DNA of 64,000 bases from NCBI RefSeq assembly GCF_000150275.1, contig NW_002060949.1:4300499-4364498 (forward strand), given 5' to 3'. The position numbers and the translations under genes are program-made. The notes under the pieces were generated by a model. It saw nothing but the letters and a program-made list of their open reading frames with translations, was not told the origin of the DNA and did not search any database. This document shows, one piece after another, positions 15,631 to 33,719 of this stretch. Position 1 is the stretch's first letter. The number at the start of each line of letters is the position of its first letter. This DNA is from Trichoplax adhaerens (lineage: Eukaryota > Placozoa > Uniplacotomia > Trichoplacea > Trichoplacidae).

Positions 15631-16824
15631 AATTAATTAATATTATATTTATCATAAACTGCATTATTTATGACCCTATTTACAGTATCCCTGTCTAGTC
15701 TAGCATGGTCCCATATTAATTAATTTTAATTTGATTTTAATGTGTATCTTGGCCGATTAGAAGTATTGTTCGAATCTTAAATTTTTTTTAGTTCAGAGAC
15801 GATTCATAAGTTTCATTTATTTTGTTCTAACTAAAAATCTAGATTTTAATAGGTATAATGCAGATCTTAAAGTTGAAAGTCATATCATTCGAGGCAGTAT
15901 TTCTCACTGTATGGAATGATGTACAGTACTGTAAATAAGAATAGGAATCTCGTAAGGTTTAAGCATTATTTCGGGATTTGCCCATAACTTTTGTTGATTT
16001 ATTGGTAGACTATGTATGATTTAATTTAAAAGTTCGTATCCAGTCTCTTCCAAACGGCTATACATTATCAGTAGGTCTAAAGACGTAGAATATTAACAAG
16101 TACTATGCGCGTACGTTTACCAGAGTGTATTGGCATAGTACAATGTTGGCATCAGTAATTCCGTGTGTGTTTTGACTCATGGATATAACCTCGTATTTAT
16201 GTGGTAGTAGTAGATGAGTACAAATATATACTCGTATATAGGGTAATTGCTATTCATTTGCACTTAGCGAAGTTTTACGTGCATATATAAGTATCAATCG
16301 GTGATATGAACAGGAAGAGTATTTCGGTATACTGTATGTAAAGTACAGTAGAGTACAGTGTGTGTGTCACTATGCATGCAGATAATTAAATTTGAATTTA
16401 AAATCTTGAATGACTTCTGAAACCTGTTATTACAAATACTATTAACGAATTTCATTTCAGCAGTCGGCGATTCGTACGAGTAAAGTAGTCCGTGGAAATA
16501 CAGTACTTAAATTGTGTTCTAGAATTGCCGCATGAAATAGAGTTCATATGTAACGCGGCAGTACTGCGACTTGAAATTGAGCGTTGCGGCAGTTCACATA
16601 GTGAGTTATACATTTACAGTGCAAAGTACCTTACATTCTATACAGTTATAATTCCTTCCAATTATAAGTTGTTTATTAGGAAAATTGTTTTAAGATATAA
16701 TATTTCATCATGTTAGTGTATCTTGATACTATAAAAAAGAAAATATAAATTTCTCTTAATAAAAACGCCAACTCAAAGATTGAACTTTGCATTGTAAAAT
16801 GCTTCCAACTCTGATACTAAAGCC

Positions 16825-16988
16825 TACAGTATACAGTACAGTACAGTAAAAGGAACAGTTACGGTATCAAAGACCGTATCATGCACTTTAATAAGGACTG
16901 CCGAGCTAAGTACAGTACAGTACAGTATGCACGTAGTATACTGTACTGTACTCTGAGTGTACAGTGTACTGTACTGTACAGTACAGTA
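16825..16988. repeat. TACTG/CAGTA cluster
   Basis: Tandem CAGTA at 16825-16848 and 16911-16927, then TACTG/CAGTA palindromes up to 16988. About 1.8-1.9 kb upstream of the KLF start codon. Confidence 0.8.
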
Positions 16989-18088
16989 GAGACCCTTGTA
17001 TAATAAATCAGTTTTAGCACGGAGTGTACTTTGCTAGTTGTCATTTCGGCAGTCGTGTTCTGCGATTGGGCTGGCAGGGAAACGTGTATCACAATGTACG
17101 CGAAAGTCAGTTATGATAATTAGGCCACACTCATTGTGAACTCTACATGAATGTCGATGGTATTAATTTTTTCCTAAAATAAATAATGGAAAAATTCGAT
17201 GATGCATTAATTTGCGCAAAAATTAAATTTTTTGCATGCCTCATGAAGTATCCGTGACCTCTCGTTCCAGCCGGTACAGTAGTTGCCGTTGATTTATGCT
17301 AATACCATACAATTGATTGACCAAAGGTAAGTAAATAAATGTTCAATGACTGCGCACTATGAGAGTATGAACCTGAGTGAGCATGCATGTATCACGTTGA
17401 GTATATCATAAATCATGCGTAATCATTATATAGTACAATACAAAATCAAAATGATAAGACATTCAATTGAATGGTCACTGTAATTTCTAGTAATTCTAAT
17501 GTTAGTAATTACTCGTATTATGAATCACCGTATTTGTTGACAGCAAAAGAGGTGTTATTCTTCAAGAATAAATACACTATTTACACTGCTTCTCATCACC
17601 GGCTAGGCTAGCTAATGACAAGACTTTCGATGTGGTATTGCATTATACTGTACGTGTACTTTACATGTAATGAAATAAAATTTAAAATTAGTAAATATTC
17701 GTCAGTATGGGATCGAAAAGTTTTACAGTCAGTTCTTTTTCAAATGGAGGAGTGAAGTATTATTTGCGGTAAATAAATAAAGGAGATCAAATTATTGGGA
17801 GATCATTCCCATATTAACAGAAAAACAACGCGTAATGTAATTATACGTACTGAATACGTTAATACGTCATCAAGACTGTGTACTGATTGAATTGCAATGG
17901 AGAGTTGATGCATGCAGACTTTGAATCATGTTTGAACTACATGTACACTGTACTCCACTGCTGCACACTGTGTACGGCGCATAGTATAGTGCAGTGGTCC
18001 GTAACCTTTTACAAGTGCATGCGTGACCTACGTCTTCAGTAGTTTATTTTGCACGATAAATAACAAATCTTCACTCGGGGTCGTTTCT

Positions 18089-18132
18089 TACGGTGGTGGC
18101 CCATGATCCCATGATCCCATGGGCCACCGTAG
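18089..18132. repeat. Inverted repeat with tandem loop
   Basis: TACGGTGGTGGCCCATG pairs with CATGGGCCACCGTA, with a 3-base insertion in the left arm; the loop holds a repeated ATGATCCC. About 0.6 kb upstream of the KLF start. Confidence 0.65.
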
Positions 18133-18168
18133 TTTCTATTTTGCTGTTGGAAATTTACACCGGTTGTA

Positions 18169-18296
18169 GTGTACAGTACAGTACTGGAGAGAAAGTTTCA
18201 TACAGTACTGCACAGTACATACTCTAATACTGTATATACTGTACTGTACTGTATGGTACGGCAGTATCCAGTCGGTACTGTACAGTACAGTACATT
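18169..18296. repeat. TACTG/CAGTA cluster upstream of KLF
   Basis: Pentamer runs in both orientations, including ACTGTACTGTACTGTA and GTACTGTACAGTACAGTAC, about 450-575 bp upstream of the KLF start codon. Confidence 0.8.
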
Positions 18297-18743
18297 ACAC
18301 TCTGATGAAAAAGAAAAATACTGTACAGTCATTGATTTCAATTTACTCGACTGTTGTGAGTACAACAGGGTTTATTGTTGTCTTGCACGTGAAAGACCAC
18401 GCACAGCCCACATGCTACAACGGCCCCTATTGGTAGACAGTTGCAACATTGATCTTTGATTGGATAGCCACCGAGCTCACGCCCCTAGCCACACCAAAGG
18501 ATCTGACCAAGGTTACACTCCTTTTATGTATTATGGACAAGGTTAAAGTTAAACCGGTGCGGCACATCTATGCAAATTACCGTGCTGCTGTAAATGGAGT
18601 CAATACCGCCGTAGTATATTAATGAGTGTCTACACGTACAATAACAATAATAACAATTGCCAAAAAATTCATTCGGTCATCATTTCGCTTATCACTTCAG
18701 CACTGTCAACCATCACAAGCGAATAACAAAGTACAAATAGGTG

Positions 18744-21292
<2,549 letters not shown>

Positions 21293-22788
21293 CAATTAGA
21301 TACACTAGTTAGTAGATAAATGCATTGAATCATAGTAATTGGTTTACCTGATCGTGACTTCATTGATTTATAGTAATGTATACTTTATATGAATATTTAA
21401 TCGTTTTCAACTTCGTCTGTATATTGACATACAGTTATCTATGATATGAGAGAAACTCCACATTTCCTGATAACTAACGTATCAATGACTAATATAAACT
21501 GTATTAACATTGAGTACAAACGTGCTCATTAGAAATGCATGGCATTAGTAATGATAGCATGTGATATACTGTATATTTCTACTTTATATGCATGATAACA
21601 AATCTGAACTAAATTAACTTAAATGAATGTGATAACTTCTTAAACGTTATGAAACACTTTTGAATTTATTTAAGAGAACTTTTCTGTACTAAGGTGCAAT
21701 TTGTCACCGGTTTATCTCGGCAGGATTTTTGCACATCAGTAATGGTGAAATTAATACTTTGTACTCCATCAAAAACCAGTGTATTAATATTTAAGTATTC
21801 AAAGAATGCAGAACAATTGCAGTAGACAGTACTTAATTTCAGCCAAGATTGTACTTAATCCTGAAGTTGTTGAAATAAAGTTATGAATGTGTAACTGCAA
21901 ATCCTTTATGGTTGTGTCCGTTTTGTGTTAGTTATAATGGCGTAAACTACAAATGATTTTCATCCTTTGAAGTATGAAATTTATAATTTATCCAGTTAGA
22001 ATGATACTATTTTAGTCGTAACACGAGAAATAACAGAATAAAAGCGTCTGACTTTGTCAGTTGGCTGTAAAATAGTAAGGATAGCTAGGATAAAGATCAT
22101 CTCGTCTACGAATAACCCCGATTAGAAGACAATGGTTATAATAGTATAAATTAAGTTATCAAGAACTAGAAATATTTAGGCTTATGGGTGCATCACAGTT
22201 TGTAAGAAAAACAGCTGAAATTATTGTTACGAAACATCGAAAGGGATAATCAAAAGTGATATCTAAATTTATGTTCTTGGCTTGTAAATGTAAATATCCG
22301 TAAAACATAGCTTGGTCCTTTATATCAAGTAATTCGTACATTGTTAATTTATTTTATTCTCTACTTTACGAACGAAACATAAGAAACCAAGATATTTTTA
22401 CACGAACACAATACACAGGGCTGAATGAATATTATAATTTCTACACTACAGTATTTTGAATTAAGTGATTTATAGTATATACAGGATTAATTTAATTCGA
22501 AACTTAGTTATCTATCCTCTGAAAAGTTTCTTGACCAGTCTCTCAGTGCTAAATATCATCACAGTTTGTAATCGTTCTCAATCGATTACGTAATTTGATG
22601 AAGAGCACTTTAAGGGTTGGGTTATGAAATAAATACACGGTAATGTAGTCTTTAAATTATTATTAACGCATGAATATAAAACTGGATTTAATTCCTTTAC
22701 CTCAAGTACACATTATAAGTAAATATAAAAGATTCTTTCTTGATAATTATGTGATCTACAGTAGTCTAGTATTCAATCCATTTTTAAC
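21293..22788. other. Tail-to-tail gap KLF/COPS5, no gene seen
   Basis: 1.5 kb of AT-rich sequence between two stop codons. An AATAAA at 21874-21879 could end a long KLF 3' UTR. The small open frames (for example 22159-22341 minus) show no recognisable protein. No pentamer clusters. Confidence 0.6.
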
Positions 22789-25414
22789 TTAATTGAATAA
22801 TTGGTTCTTAATCACTTGAGACATTAATCCATGGACAGCTTCCAAAGCGATTTTTGAGCTGAAAATTAAATTCGATTAAGCTTTAATGTTAAAATGTCAA
22901 TTATTTGATAGTATGTCGAAATTGACACAGTTAATAAAATTTTACCTATCCTTGGCGGTTGAATGTAGTTTCTTCGAGTCGCCCTTAAGTCCGTGCTTAG
23001 AAAATAATCCCGAGCTTGTCTATATAATGTAAGAGGTAACAAATTAACAGGTATGCATGTAAGCTACAGTTTAATGCTACAAAGCTGATCGTTATAAAGC
23101 CGATATATAGTGCATAAAGAAAACCAATATTTTACCTGTAACAGTTGTTGAGCTTGATCTAATTTTTCGGATAAATCTACAATTTGCTGAGTCGTATACT
23201 CGGCATTCTAGACAAGCACATAACCCGGTATTAAAGCAATTTACTTTTGCCTTGATTTAAGAATAGACGATGTTTAAATTTCAATCTATTATCTTACATT
23301 TAGAAGGCTAGAGGATGAAAGAGTGCTGACCCAATACTTATTCCACAATAACTCTAATAATTTACCATCCAGTGATGATTTAAAGTATGTCACATCTAAA
23401 GAATAGTACCTATCCGAAATGAAATTTTTATGGTCTTGAAGATTATTAAGTATATTAAAAATATATTTAATAAAGGTACCTTTTGCAATGAACACCGAAA
23501 TCTTCAATTTTATTTAAAGGAATTGTTTGGTATTCTGAACGCCCTTCATCTTTCGGAACGTAATCCTGATCAAATTTGATCAATTAGAAATGATATACAT
23601 AACTTTTTATTTTATCTACAATATTTATGAAGTACACACAATTTTAATCTTACCTTGCTGTACGTTCTAAAAGCTCCCAGACTGACTTTTCCAGACGACA
23701 TAGTACGAATAGGATCAATCTAATATCAAAACTCGTAAGATTAATATCGTAAATAGTAATACATTTATAATTTTTCTTGCAGATAATGACCCTACTATAT
23801 GGTACACAAATTATAGCGTGTTGATATAAAATCAATGATTTCGTTTCGTTACGCAGTATAAGCAATAAATTATTTTCTATATTGCATTTTAAAGTACTTA
23901 CGACAATAGCTACGAAAGGATCCTGGTATGTCTGATTTAGCATTTGCGTACTAACATCAATACCTGATAACCAACAGCCATAGCCTGGATGGCTATGATA
24001 CCAACCAATGACGTTTTCTAGCCTGCCAACCTGTAACATTAGAGAAAGTTGCAGCATGTATAACCGAAATTTCATAAGGTTCAAGAAATAAAGATTTAGC
24101 GTCGCTGGTTTAAGTTACCTGTTTAGCTGCTTCTACATACGCAGTCATATACTCGTAAGCAGATTCTTGAGCATTTACACGCGTCTCGGTCCCCTCAACA
24201 GGCAGGGCAAAAGAATCCATGATAATCATATCTTCGTTTCGTACTTTTCCCAACATCAGTCCCATAATCTCGATATTACCGCCACTTTTAGCATGTGTTA
24301 GCTTTTGTCGTACGATCATAATTAATTATAACGGAGTAAACATACATATAAGACAAAATTATTACTTCACGTTCCAGTTACTATGTAATGCCAATAGATT
24401 AACGCCTATTCTGTTTGATATAAGCAAGGTCTTAGCAAAGATGGGTTATTATATTGTGCAAGCAATACAGTACAGTACTTACAATCTGTAATTAAGACGA
24501 AATAGCAAGATGAATACTAGAAAAAAGACTCGTGCTAGTCCTAAGAGCTAAGCTTTTTGTTGTAGAGTATTGCTAGATAAATTTAGTTTTTTAGTGTACG
24601 TATAGTATACTGTATAATAACGTATACATTCTCAAAAATTCGTAACATTATTCCCAAATTTTATCAGTTTAGATTAACGGACTTGCCAACATTAACTATT
24701 TTAAAACAATGTGAATACGCGTAGCAATAAGATGTTACGTACCATTTTCAGCAAGGCTAAAGCGGAGATTTTGACCTTCTTAAAGTAATCTTCTCTGTGT
24801 TGTGAACGTGAATATTAATTCGTTAGTACTATATACGCGTACAGTAGTATATTTAGTAAATGTCAAATTAAGGTAAAGCGATCAATTATGCATTGTGAAA
24901 ATGATGAGTACTATTAGTCAACGCGTTACAAAATTTTGGGCTTAGACTAGTAGGATCATCTGATTTGCTAGTAAATGATCGCATGTAGTAGACTAATTTT
25001 TGAACTAATTACCATGCATCACATGTGATAGCTATTACATTGATTACTTTTCCGTCAAGCATAGTATGGGTAATACTAATCAGGGATTAATCAGTTGAAA
25101 TTTCTAGATCTTCAAATTAACGTGGTGTATTCCTACATCACCTAAGGTTACCGACAGTAATTTAAGCTGATTTTGACCAAAGTACGCATCAACTAACAAA
25201 TGAGTAATCGATTAATAACGTATGATGTGAAAACTCACGATTGCTTCCATGGTTTCCTTATTTGAATTTCACGTTGCTCGGTTGCATCATAATGATAGAT
25301 TTCATCAATTTGAATATTATTTACTGTCTTAAATGCTTGCCATGCTTGCTGGCTAGCTTCATTTGTGGAGGTATCAATGGATTCGCTGCTGTTAGCATTG
25401 CTGCTAGATGCCAT
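22789..25414 (-). CDS. COPS5: COP9 signalosome subunit 5 (JAB1), NEDD8 isopeptidase
   Basis: Catalytic subunit of the COP9 signalosome, which removes NEDD8 from cullins. Ten exons: 25414-25239, 24794-24743, 24301-24119, 24030-23902, 23719-23654, 23565-23480, 23409-23298, 23207-23136, 23019-22946, 22858-22789; 339 residues in frame (human 334). The MPN domain carries Glu87 ([13 protein letters not shown]) and the JAMM zinc motif H149-S-H151-x10-D162 in [16 protein letters not shown], so the enzyme should be active. Further matches: [31 protein letters not shown], and the C-terminal [14 protein letters not shown]. The first exon encodes a variable Ser/Asn-rich start. It is head-to-head with RAB23. 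Confident at every junction. Confidence 0.95.
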
Positions 25415-25458
25415 ATTGTTTACGTCCGAAAAATGACCTGGGCTAAAATATACAGATA

Positions 25459-25694
25459 GTATACTCTAGTACTGTGGACAGTATAATCACACTCACTGTA
25501 ATGATACATATATGTACTATACTGTACATACAGTACATTCACTAATTGTCCAAGTAGTACGTACGCCATAGCTAGAGGTCGAGGTTTTGGCGATCACCTA
25601 TGCCCGGCTGACAGCCATAGGAGATAGCCATAGGATCTCCACTTTGCGGTACTGTACAGTACAGTACTTTATATAGCGTACTGTACACTGTAAA
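25459..25694. repeat. TACTG/CAGTA cluster at COPS5 5' end
   Basis: Begins within 50 bp upstream of the COPS5 start codon and is densest at 25649-25694 (GTACTGTACAGTACAGTAC, then GTACTGTACACTGTA). One small additional run, ATACAGTACAGTACTT, lies inside COPS5 intron 2 near 24465-24480. Confidence 0.75.
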
Positions 25695-26380
25695 CTGGAC
25701 AGGACTTTAAATCAATTTTTCTTATGTAAGGTCCTTTATTCATATGAATGATCGCAATAGTAATATTTATACTAAACCTTCATCTACCAGTACATATAAT
25801 ATTAAGTCATTTTAATTGCAATAAAGGAAGTCGATTTTTTATATCGAAATTCCAAAACGAAGGTAAACAAGTTGTACTGTACACCCCCATGTTAGTTAAT
25901 GTCACTATTCTTATCTACAGTATAGTATTTGGATCATATACTTTTTAGATATTTTGATCACAAAATACGTAGATGCACATATTTGCTTAATGTTATATCC
26001 TATTTCATATATCGCCACTGTAGAGTTTAGTGAATATGATTGTAACGTTAATTTATGAGAACAAATGAACAAACATTGAAGTAAATTCGTTTGGTGTGAG
26101 TACAGTACTTCAGATCGAGAGAAATCGCCATTTTACAGTATTTTTCTACAGTACTATACACGATCAGGCATGATCACTAATTTTACTTTGTATTGTAGCC
26201 AATTCTATCTTTAGATTGATATTTTGGCATGGATATTACTTAAAATGTAATTCCATTGATACATGTCAAAAATTTGGCTCAAATGCTATACGCTGGTATA
26301 AAATACTTATATTTTACGTCAGTTTTAGTTACAGTTTTCCATTTTAAATATCTGAACAGAAAATAACCTTGGCAATGTAA

Positions 26381-26428
26381 ATGGTCTGGTCTGGTCAAAG
26401 GTCTAACCAGGAGGTCTGACCAGACCAT
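26381..26428. repeat. Inverted repeat ATGGTCTGGTC
   Basis: ATGGTCTGGTC (with a second TGGTC unit) is mirrored by GACCAGACCAT at the other end of the element, with related GGTCT/AACCAG sequence in the loop. Confidence 0.6.
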
Positions 26429-26962
26429 GAAGATCTCTACCAGGTTATGTCACGGTTATAACGCGATTAGTACGGCACAGTACTGCACTGTACTGTATGC
26501 AAGAAGTGTCTGATCATAGAAGCTCCTAGTATCGTTGACTGATTGAATGGGTGGAGTTGGGTGGCGTACAGTCATGGTTACGATCCTGCAGTAACTTAGC
26601 AACATGTGCTGCACTCTCCCCGTTACTTCACCGTACTGCATGGGGACTGTCCGTGACTGTTAGTAACTAGAGTAGATAACTAATAATATAAATAGTTATT
26701 AATTAATTAATTAATTAAAGACAGGTACGTATACCAGCGATATTTCAGGATTTGCAAGGCTATCAACGACCAGTAGCTTTATCAAAGTACTATAAATAAT
26801 ATCCTACTCTTTCATAAACACTAAGTGATCTTTTGGTCAATCATAAGATAATCAACTTAGCGACGCATTATATTGCAATTACGAATAAAAAACAAGGGAC
26901 ACTTTAACGTCTTTGAGTAAAACATCATATAAAGTATGTACGTAATATATTGTATATGATGG

Positions 26963-27086
26963 TATCCTGATTCAAATGCACAGCAATTGACTGTATATTA
27001 TAAATAAATATAATAACCGTGTATAGTATTCCGGTCCAAATGTACAGTGATTGACCATATATTACGGATATAATGACCGTGTAGCA
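26963..27086. repeat. Imperfect tandem duplication, about 64 bp unit
   Basis: Two copies start at 26963 and 27027 and share CAAATG.ACAG..ATTGAC, then TATATTA and ATAATRACCGTGTA. The divergence suggests an old duplication. Confidence 0.55.
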
Positions 27087-28110
27087 TAGTGTGCATGTTC
27101 CCTACGGTATGTATGAATCAGTCAGTAGTCACCATACTGAACCTACGTTGAACTAAATACTCGACTAGTAAATAAAATTTACACTACAATATAGACCTGA
27201 GTACAATGGTATCTACTGTATAGAAAGATACACCTTGTATAATATATTACGGTACTGCTACATAAAAAGAATTATTAAATATGATGATCATCTATCTGCT
27301 GCAACATAGCAGATCGTAGCATAGCCTCCGCCTATACATTAACCTTTAAGGTACTCAGTGTCAGTACCGACTGCTGTTGTGGCTTACGGTGCCAATCTAT
27401 CGACGATCGCATATATTCACTAACAGGTAAAATTGAATAAATTTCTAAAAGAAGACGTCTGCATTCGTAACTTAAAAGAGCCTTAGTCAATTTAAGGTTA
27501 TATTTTTTACATATCTAGATTGTCATTTCAAACCTTACCGCAATCATTTTGATTACGATCACTCGTCGTTGTTTCCCTCATTTTAGAATAGTAGTTCTTA
27601 CGCATCATTTTTAAGAATTAGGATAGCTAAACTAGAACTGTTAATTTAACCGTTTATCTTTGTTGAATGGGATTATTGATATCATGCTATAATTGTGTAT
27701 ATTAAAGTAATCAATACAATTTTAAAATGTTCATTCCAAGATATGATAATCGAAACATAAAGTTTATTGCGTAGAAACTGTTAATTTGACAGTTTCTGAA
27801 ACAGGGCTTCTTTAGTTCTTAATACAAAAGAAGAGTATCATATCAATGTCATTAAGCGTGATTCTTCATTAGTGTGTATATTAACATGCGGCATACTACG
27901 CGTATAATGAAGTTGTATTTATGCTATTTATTGAAATCTTTCGCTTTTACTTACAAAATTGTATAATCTTAGCCTCTTATGTTCTATTTCTAATCAGTTG
28001 TATTCATTACAGTAGTAGACAACTTCATAGTGGAGGATCATAAAGTCTCTAAAGCGATTCTTAAGTAAGGATACATCTTCGCACTTAGATCAATATAAGC
28101 TAAGAAAAAA

Positions 28111-30569
<2,459 letters not shown>

Positions 30570-31391
30570 AAGTAAATCTGCATTGTAGTGTATTTTTATT
30601 TGCGAATGAAGCTGTAAGTCTTAATGCACGTGGAAATTGTTGATCAGTGATTGATCTAGTATTTGTCTTAAATTATATTGTCATGGTGGCGGTTTACTTT
30701 AATTATGTAAAATATATACTGTACTTGTTTCGAGCACACGCAGAGGCGATACACCAATGCGATGAGATCTACTGCGTCGTTTCGCAGCTTTTCAATGTAC
30801 CAATATTTAAGTACAACGACGATTTGCCTTATCGTGGTTCGTATCATATCTCATTTTACCAGCCTACTAAGCTAACAATTATTATTATTAATAATAATAA
30901 GTTGACTAGTCTCTTAAGTTTCTGCAATACAGTTAGTTTGAACGGCATAGATAAGGATATAAAATGGATGCATTTAGATATGTAAATCAATTATAATCAG
31001 TTTTAAAAAGTAAAGGTAATTGCTGTAATGCAGAGTAAATGGGGCCTAATATGATTGTTATATTAACAAATATTTTAACTTCCTTGATGATGATAATAAC
31101 CACTTAATGATCAACTAAAATTTTATTACAACTTTTTAGATTACAGACTTAGAATTCTATTACCATGTAAAACACTGCTCAGTTTGCTTGCTGTGGTCAC
31201 TACGTTACTAACGTTGAAAACAATAAAAATGTTGTATAAAATATTGCACTCTTATACAAGCCTTATTAGTGAATACAGTATGCGTGAAGTCGAACTCATA
31301 TCAATCGCTATCATCATCTCCCTATTGGATTGATTTATCTTTCGTTGACTGTATTTTTAGTGTTGTGAGGCACAATTTTATTAGTATTTGT

Positions 31392-31604
31392 AGTACTGTA
31401 CGTTGGTAGCATGAAGTATTTACTTTTGGATGAGACAGTAGCTGCAGTGCTAAAAGATTGCATGCATACTGCTGCAGTATTAATAGTATCTGCGTTCGGT
31501 TTTTACCGTTCACACCGGTTTCCACCACGTACACTTGTACAGTACTTTACAGTGTATTGTACAGTGTATAGTACTGTAATAGTGTACAGTACAGTACAAC
31601 AAAA
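31392..31604. repeat. TACTG/CAGTA cluster
   Basis: Contains GTACTGTACG at its left end and a dense block at 31536-31604 with alternating ACAGTGTA, GTACTGTA and GTACAGTACAGTACA. Confidence 0.75.
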
Positions 31605-31959
31605 CCATGGGTCAGTCTAGACCTGAGTGGTTTGGTCCGGTTCAATACCTTTATGGTCTACCGTCAGCCCTCTAGGTCCTGCACTGTATAATGAGACAAA
31701 GAAGTAAGTTTAAACCACAGGAGAATCGTCCACTGGAACACGAAAAAGGATCCATCTCTACAGTATTTTAATGTAGTGCACAGTACAGCAGAGAGGGCGT
31801 AGCACTGGTATAGTGCATGGTGTAGCGCTGTGCACTCATGCCAATGATTGGAATCGCTCGAAAGAAAGAACAAATTTCTTGATTTGCCTGGATCATTGCA
31901 TGGATTACTGCAAGTGATTCTTGTAAAGAAAGCAGGGCCTGTTGTAAACTACCAGTACA

Positions 31960-32290
31960 GTATAATTGTACAGTGTACAGTACAAGATACCAAGTATGGT
32001 ATCACAAGCGAGGGTTCGATAAGAAAAAAAATTGTGTCAGCGAGACAGTAACCTGTCTCCTGATTGGTAACATCGCGACCTTTGCAATCTTACAGTACTG
32101 TACACTATACAGTACTGTACTGTAGCGTCCTTGATGGGTACCGTACAGTGTACAGTACTTTACTGTACTGTACGTCTGCACTGTACACTGTATACAGTAG
32201 ACTCAGCGACTCAGTCATGACCTGCTGGACTAGCATAGTAGGGTGTACAGTACTGTCTATTTGCTAGTACTGTAGACAGTATTGACGATG
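31960..32290. repeat. TACTG/CAGTA cluster upstream of PEX13
   Basis: Dense pentamer and GTGTACAGTAC palindrome runs ending about 200 bp before the PEX13 start codon. Confidence 0.8.
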
Positions 32291-32492
32291 CCAGCAGGCA
32301 GGGTTATTCTATACGGATATCATTGCCTTGTGTCATCATCGTTATATCCCGCTGATCGAACTTTGGATTACACTCTACTTGTGGTCATTTTGATTTTATT
32401 CCTTCCGTTATATTACATTCTGTACTTGAAACCTTGAAGAGTAAGTGTAATTCTATACAATTAATATTGGAGATTGATGATATAATCATATC

Positions 32493-33719
32493 ATGGCATC
32501 ACCACTTAAGCCATGGGAACGCGGCTCAGACAATGTTAACGAAATTGCCAACGATAGTAATTCACGAATTGCAACCATTGGCCCATCAGCTTCTGAACCG
32601 AACTTCGGAAGTTCTTTACAGGTCGACAGTAAACCTACAATACCTCCAAGACCAAGATCTTATAATAATACATCATCATTATCATCAACGTACGGCTACG
32701 GAAATTCTCTTTATGGTGGCTATCGTAGCGGTTATGGCACCGGCTATGGTGGCTTAGGTGGCGGTTATGGTGGCTTGGGTGGCGGCTATGGTGGCTTGGG
32801 TGGTTATGGAGGTTACGGTATGTCCAGCAGTATGGGTGGTTATGGCAGCAGTTATGGAGGAGGATATGGTATGTACGATCGTCAAGGTTTAGAGGGCGAT
32901 GGAAGTGATTTCTTAAATAGAGCAGAAGACAACAGCCGTGCCGCATTTCAAGCGATCGAATCAATTGTTCAGGCATTCGGATCTGTTACTATGATGTTAG
33001 AATCGACATTTCATGCTGTGCATAGTTCGTTTAGAGCTGTTTTAGGTGTAGCCGAAAATTTTAATCGTTTACGTGATCACTTTTCAGCTATTCTCTCCAC
33101 TTTTTCCCTTATACGTGCCTTACGTTACATCTATAACAAATTGTTAGTACTATTGCGAATTAGACGCAATAATCTAGACGAGCAAGCTTGGAATCAGGCC
33201 GAAAATTTGGGTGAAACATTAGGAAAGCCTTCACAGAATGATGGACCAATCTCATGGCCCCTCGGCCTCTTTGCAGTAGTAGCAATTGGTGGTCCATGGC
33301 TAATTTGGAAAATTATAAAGGGATTAGAATCAAGTAATGGAAAATCACGTAAATCATGGGCTACAGGCCAAACAGATCATCTAATAGCGCGAGCTGAGCA
33401 CGACTTTAAAAGTGAAAATCAACGAGAGATTTCTTTCCGTCGTGGTGATACCTTACGTATAGCACCTAAGGATCGTCAACCTCGAATTAAGGGTTGGCTG
33501 CTGGCTACCTTGGATGGAGAAAACATTGGGATAGTCCCTTACAATTACGTAAAGATATTAGGCTTAAGAAAAGGTACCGATAGTAATACTGTTGATGCGC
33601 GAAATAAACCTGCTCAAGGATCTGATACTTCCAGTAAGCGAAAGAGCACTTCTAACGATATAAATCTTGATAGCGAATTTAATGGTATTTCTGATCCTTG
33701 GTCGGATGATATCATTTAG
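32493..33719 (+). CDS. PEX13: Peroxin 13, single-exon gene
   Basis: Peroxisomal membrane docking protein for the PEX5/PEX7 import receptors, together with PEX14. One uninterrupted frame of 408 residues (human 403) from MASPLKPWERG. Order: a Pro-containing N-terminus (PTIPPRPRSY); a Gly/Tyr-rich stretch at about 67-127 with YGGLGG repeats; the conserved FQAIESIVQAFGSVTMMLES block with membrane-embedded helices; a hydrophobic segment at about 254-275 (GLFAVVAIGGPWLIW); and an SH3 domain at about 296-355 (ARAEHDF, ISFRRGDTLRI, GWLLATLDGENIGIVPYNYV). The SH3 and Gly-Tyr region identify it clearly. It is odd in having no introns while every other gene here has several. The start is chosen because it is the first ATG and matches the length of the family. 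Confidence 0.94.
   Translation: MASPLKPWERGSDNVNEIANDSNSRIATIGPSASEPNFGSSLQVDSKPTIPPRPRSYNNTSSLSSTYGYGNSLYGGYRSGYGTGYGGLGGGYGGLGGGYGGLGGYGGYGMSSSMGGYGSSYGGGYGMYDRQGLEGDGSDFLNRAEDNSRAAFQAIESIVQAFGSVTMMLESTFHAVHSSFRAVLGVAENFNRLRDHFSAILSTFSLIRALRYIYNKLLVLLRIRRNNLDEQAWNQAENLGETLGKPSQNDGPISWPLGLFAVVAIGGPWLIWKIIKGLESSNGKSRKSWATGQTDHLIARAEHDFKSENQREISFRRGDTLRIAPKDRQPRIKGWLLATLDGENIGIVPYNYVKILGLRKGTDSNTVDARNKPAQGSDTSSKRKSTSNDINLDSEFNGISDPWSDDII

Larger units (their letters stand above)
12488..18743. other. Large head-to-head gap ODC/KLF with repeat clusters
   Basis: 6.3 kb between start codons and the largest gene-free stretch. No conserved exon was recognised. It contains several TACTG/CAGTA clusters (13063-13594, 14098-14162, 14306-14374, 16825-16988, 18169-18296) and hairpins (15298-15333, 15603-15630, 18089-18132). 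The 60-108 codon open frames here overlap repeats, sometimes on both strands at once (12921-13263), and are not supported as genes. Non-coding 5' exons may exist but cannot be recognised by sequence alone. Confidence 0.6.
25415..28110. other. Head-to-head gap COPS5/RAB23 with repeats
   Basis: 2.7 kb between start codons. Holds a TACTG/CAGTA cluster (25459-25694), scattered copies at about 26100-26160 and 26470-26500, an inverted repeat (26381-26428), a (TTAA)n stretch near 26698-26718 and a 64-bp tandem duplication (26963-27086). No conserved exon found. Confidence 0.65.
30570..32492. other. Gap between RAB23 3' end and PEX13 5' end
   Basis: 1.9 kb in a head-to-tail arrangement. The first 0.8 kb after RAB23 has no pentamer runs (AATAAA at 31222-31227). 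The half next to PEX13 is full of TACTG/CAGTA repeats (31392-31604 and 31960-32290). No conserved coding exon was seen; open frames at 31322-32267 run through repeats. Confidence 0.65.
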
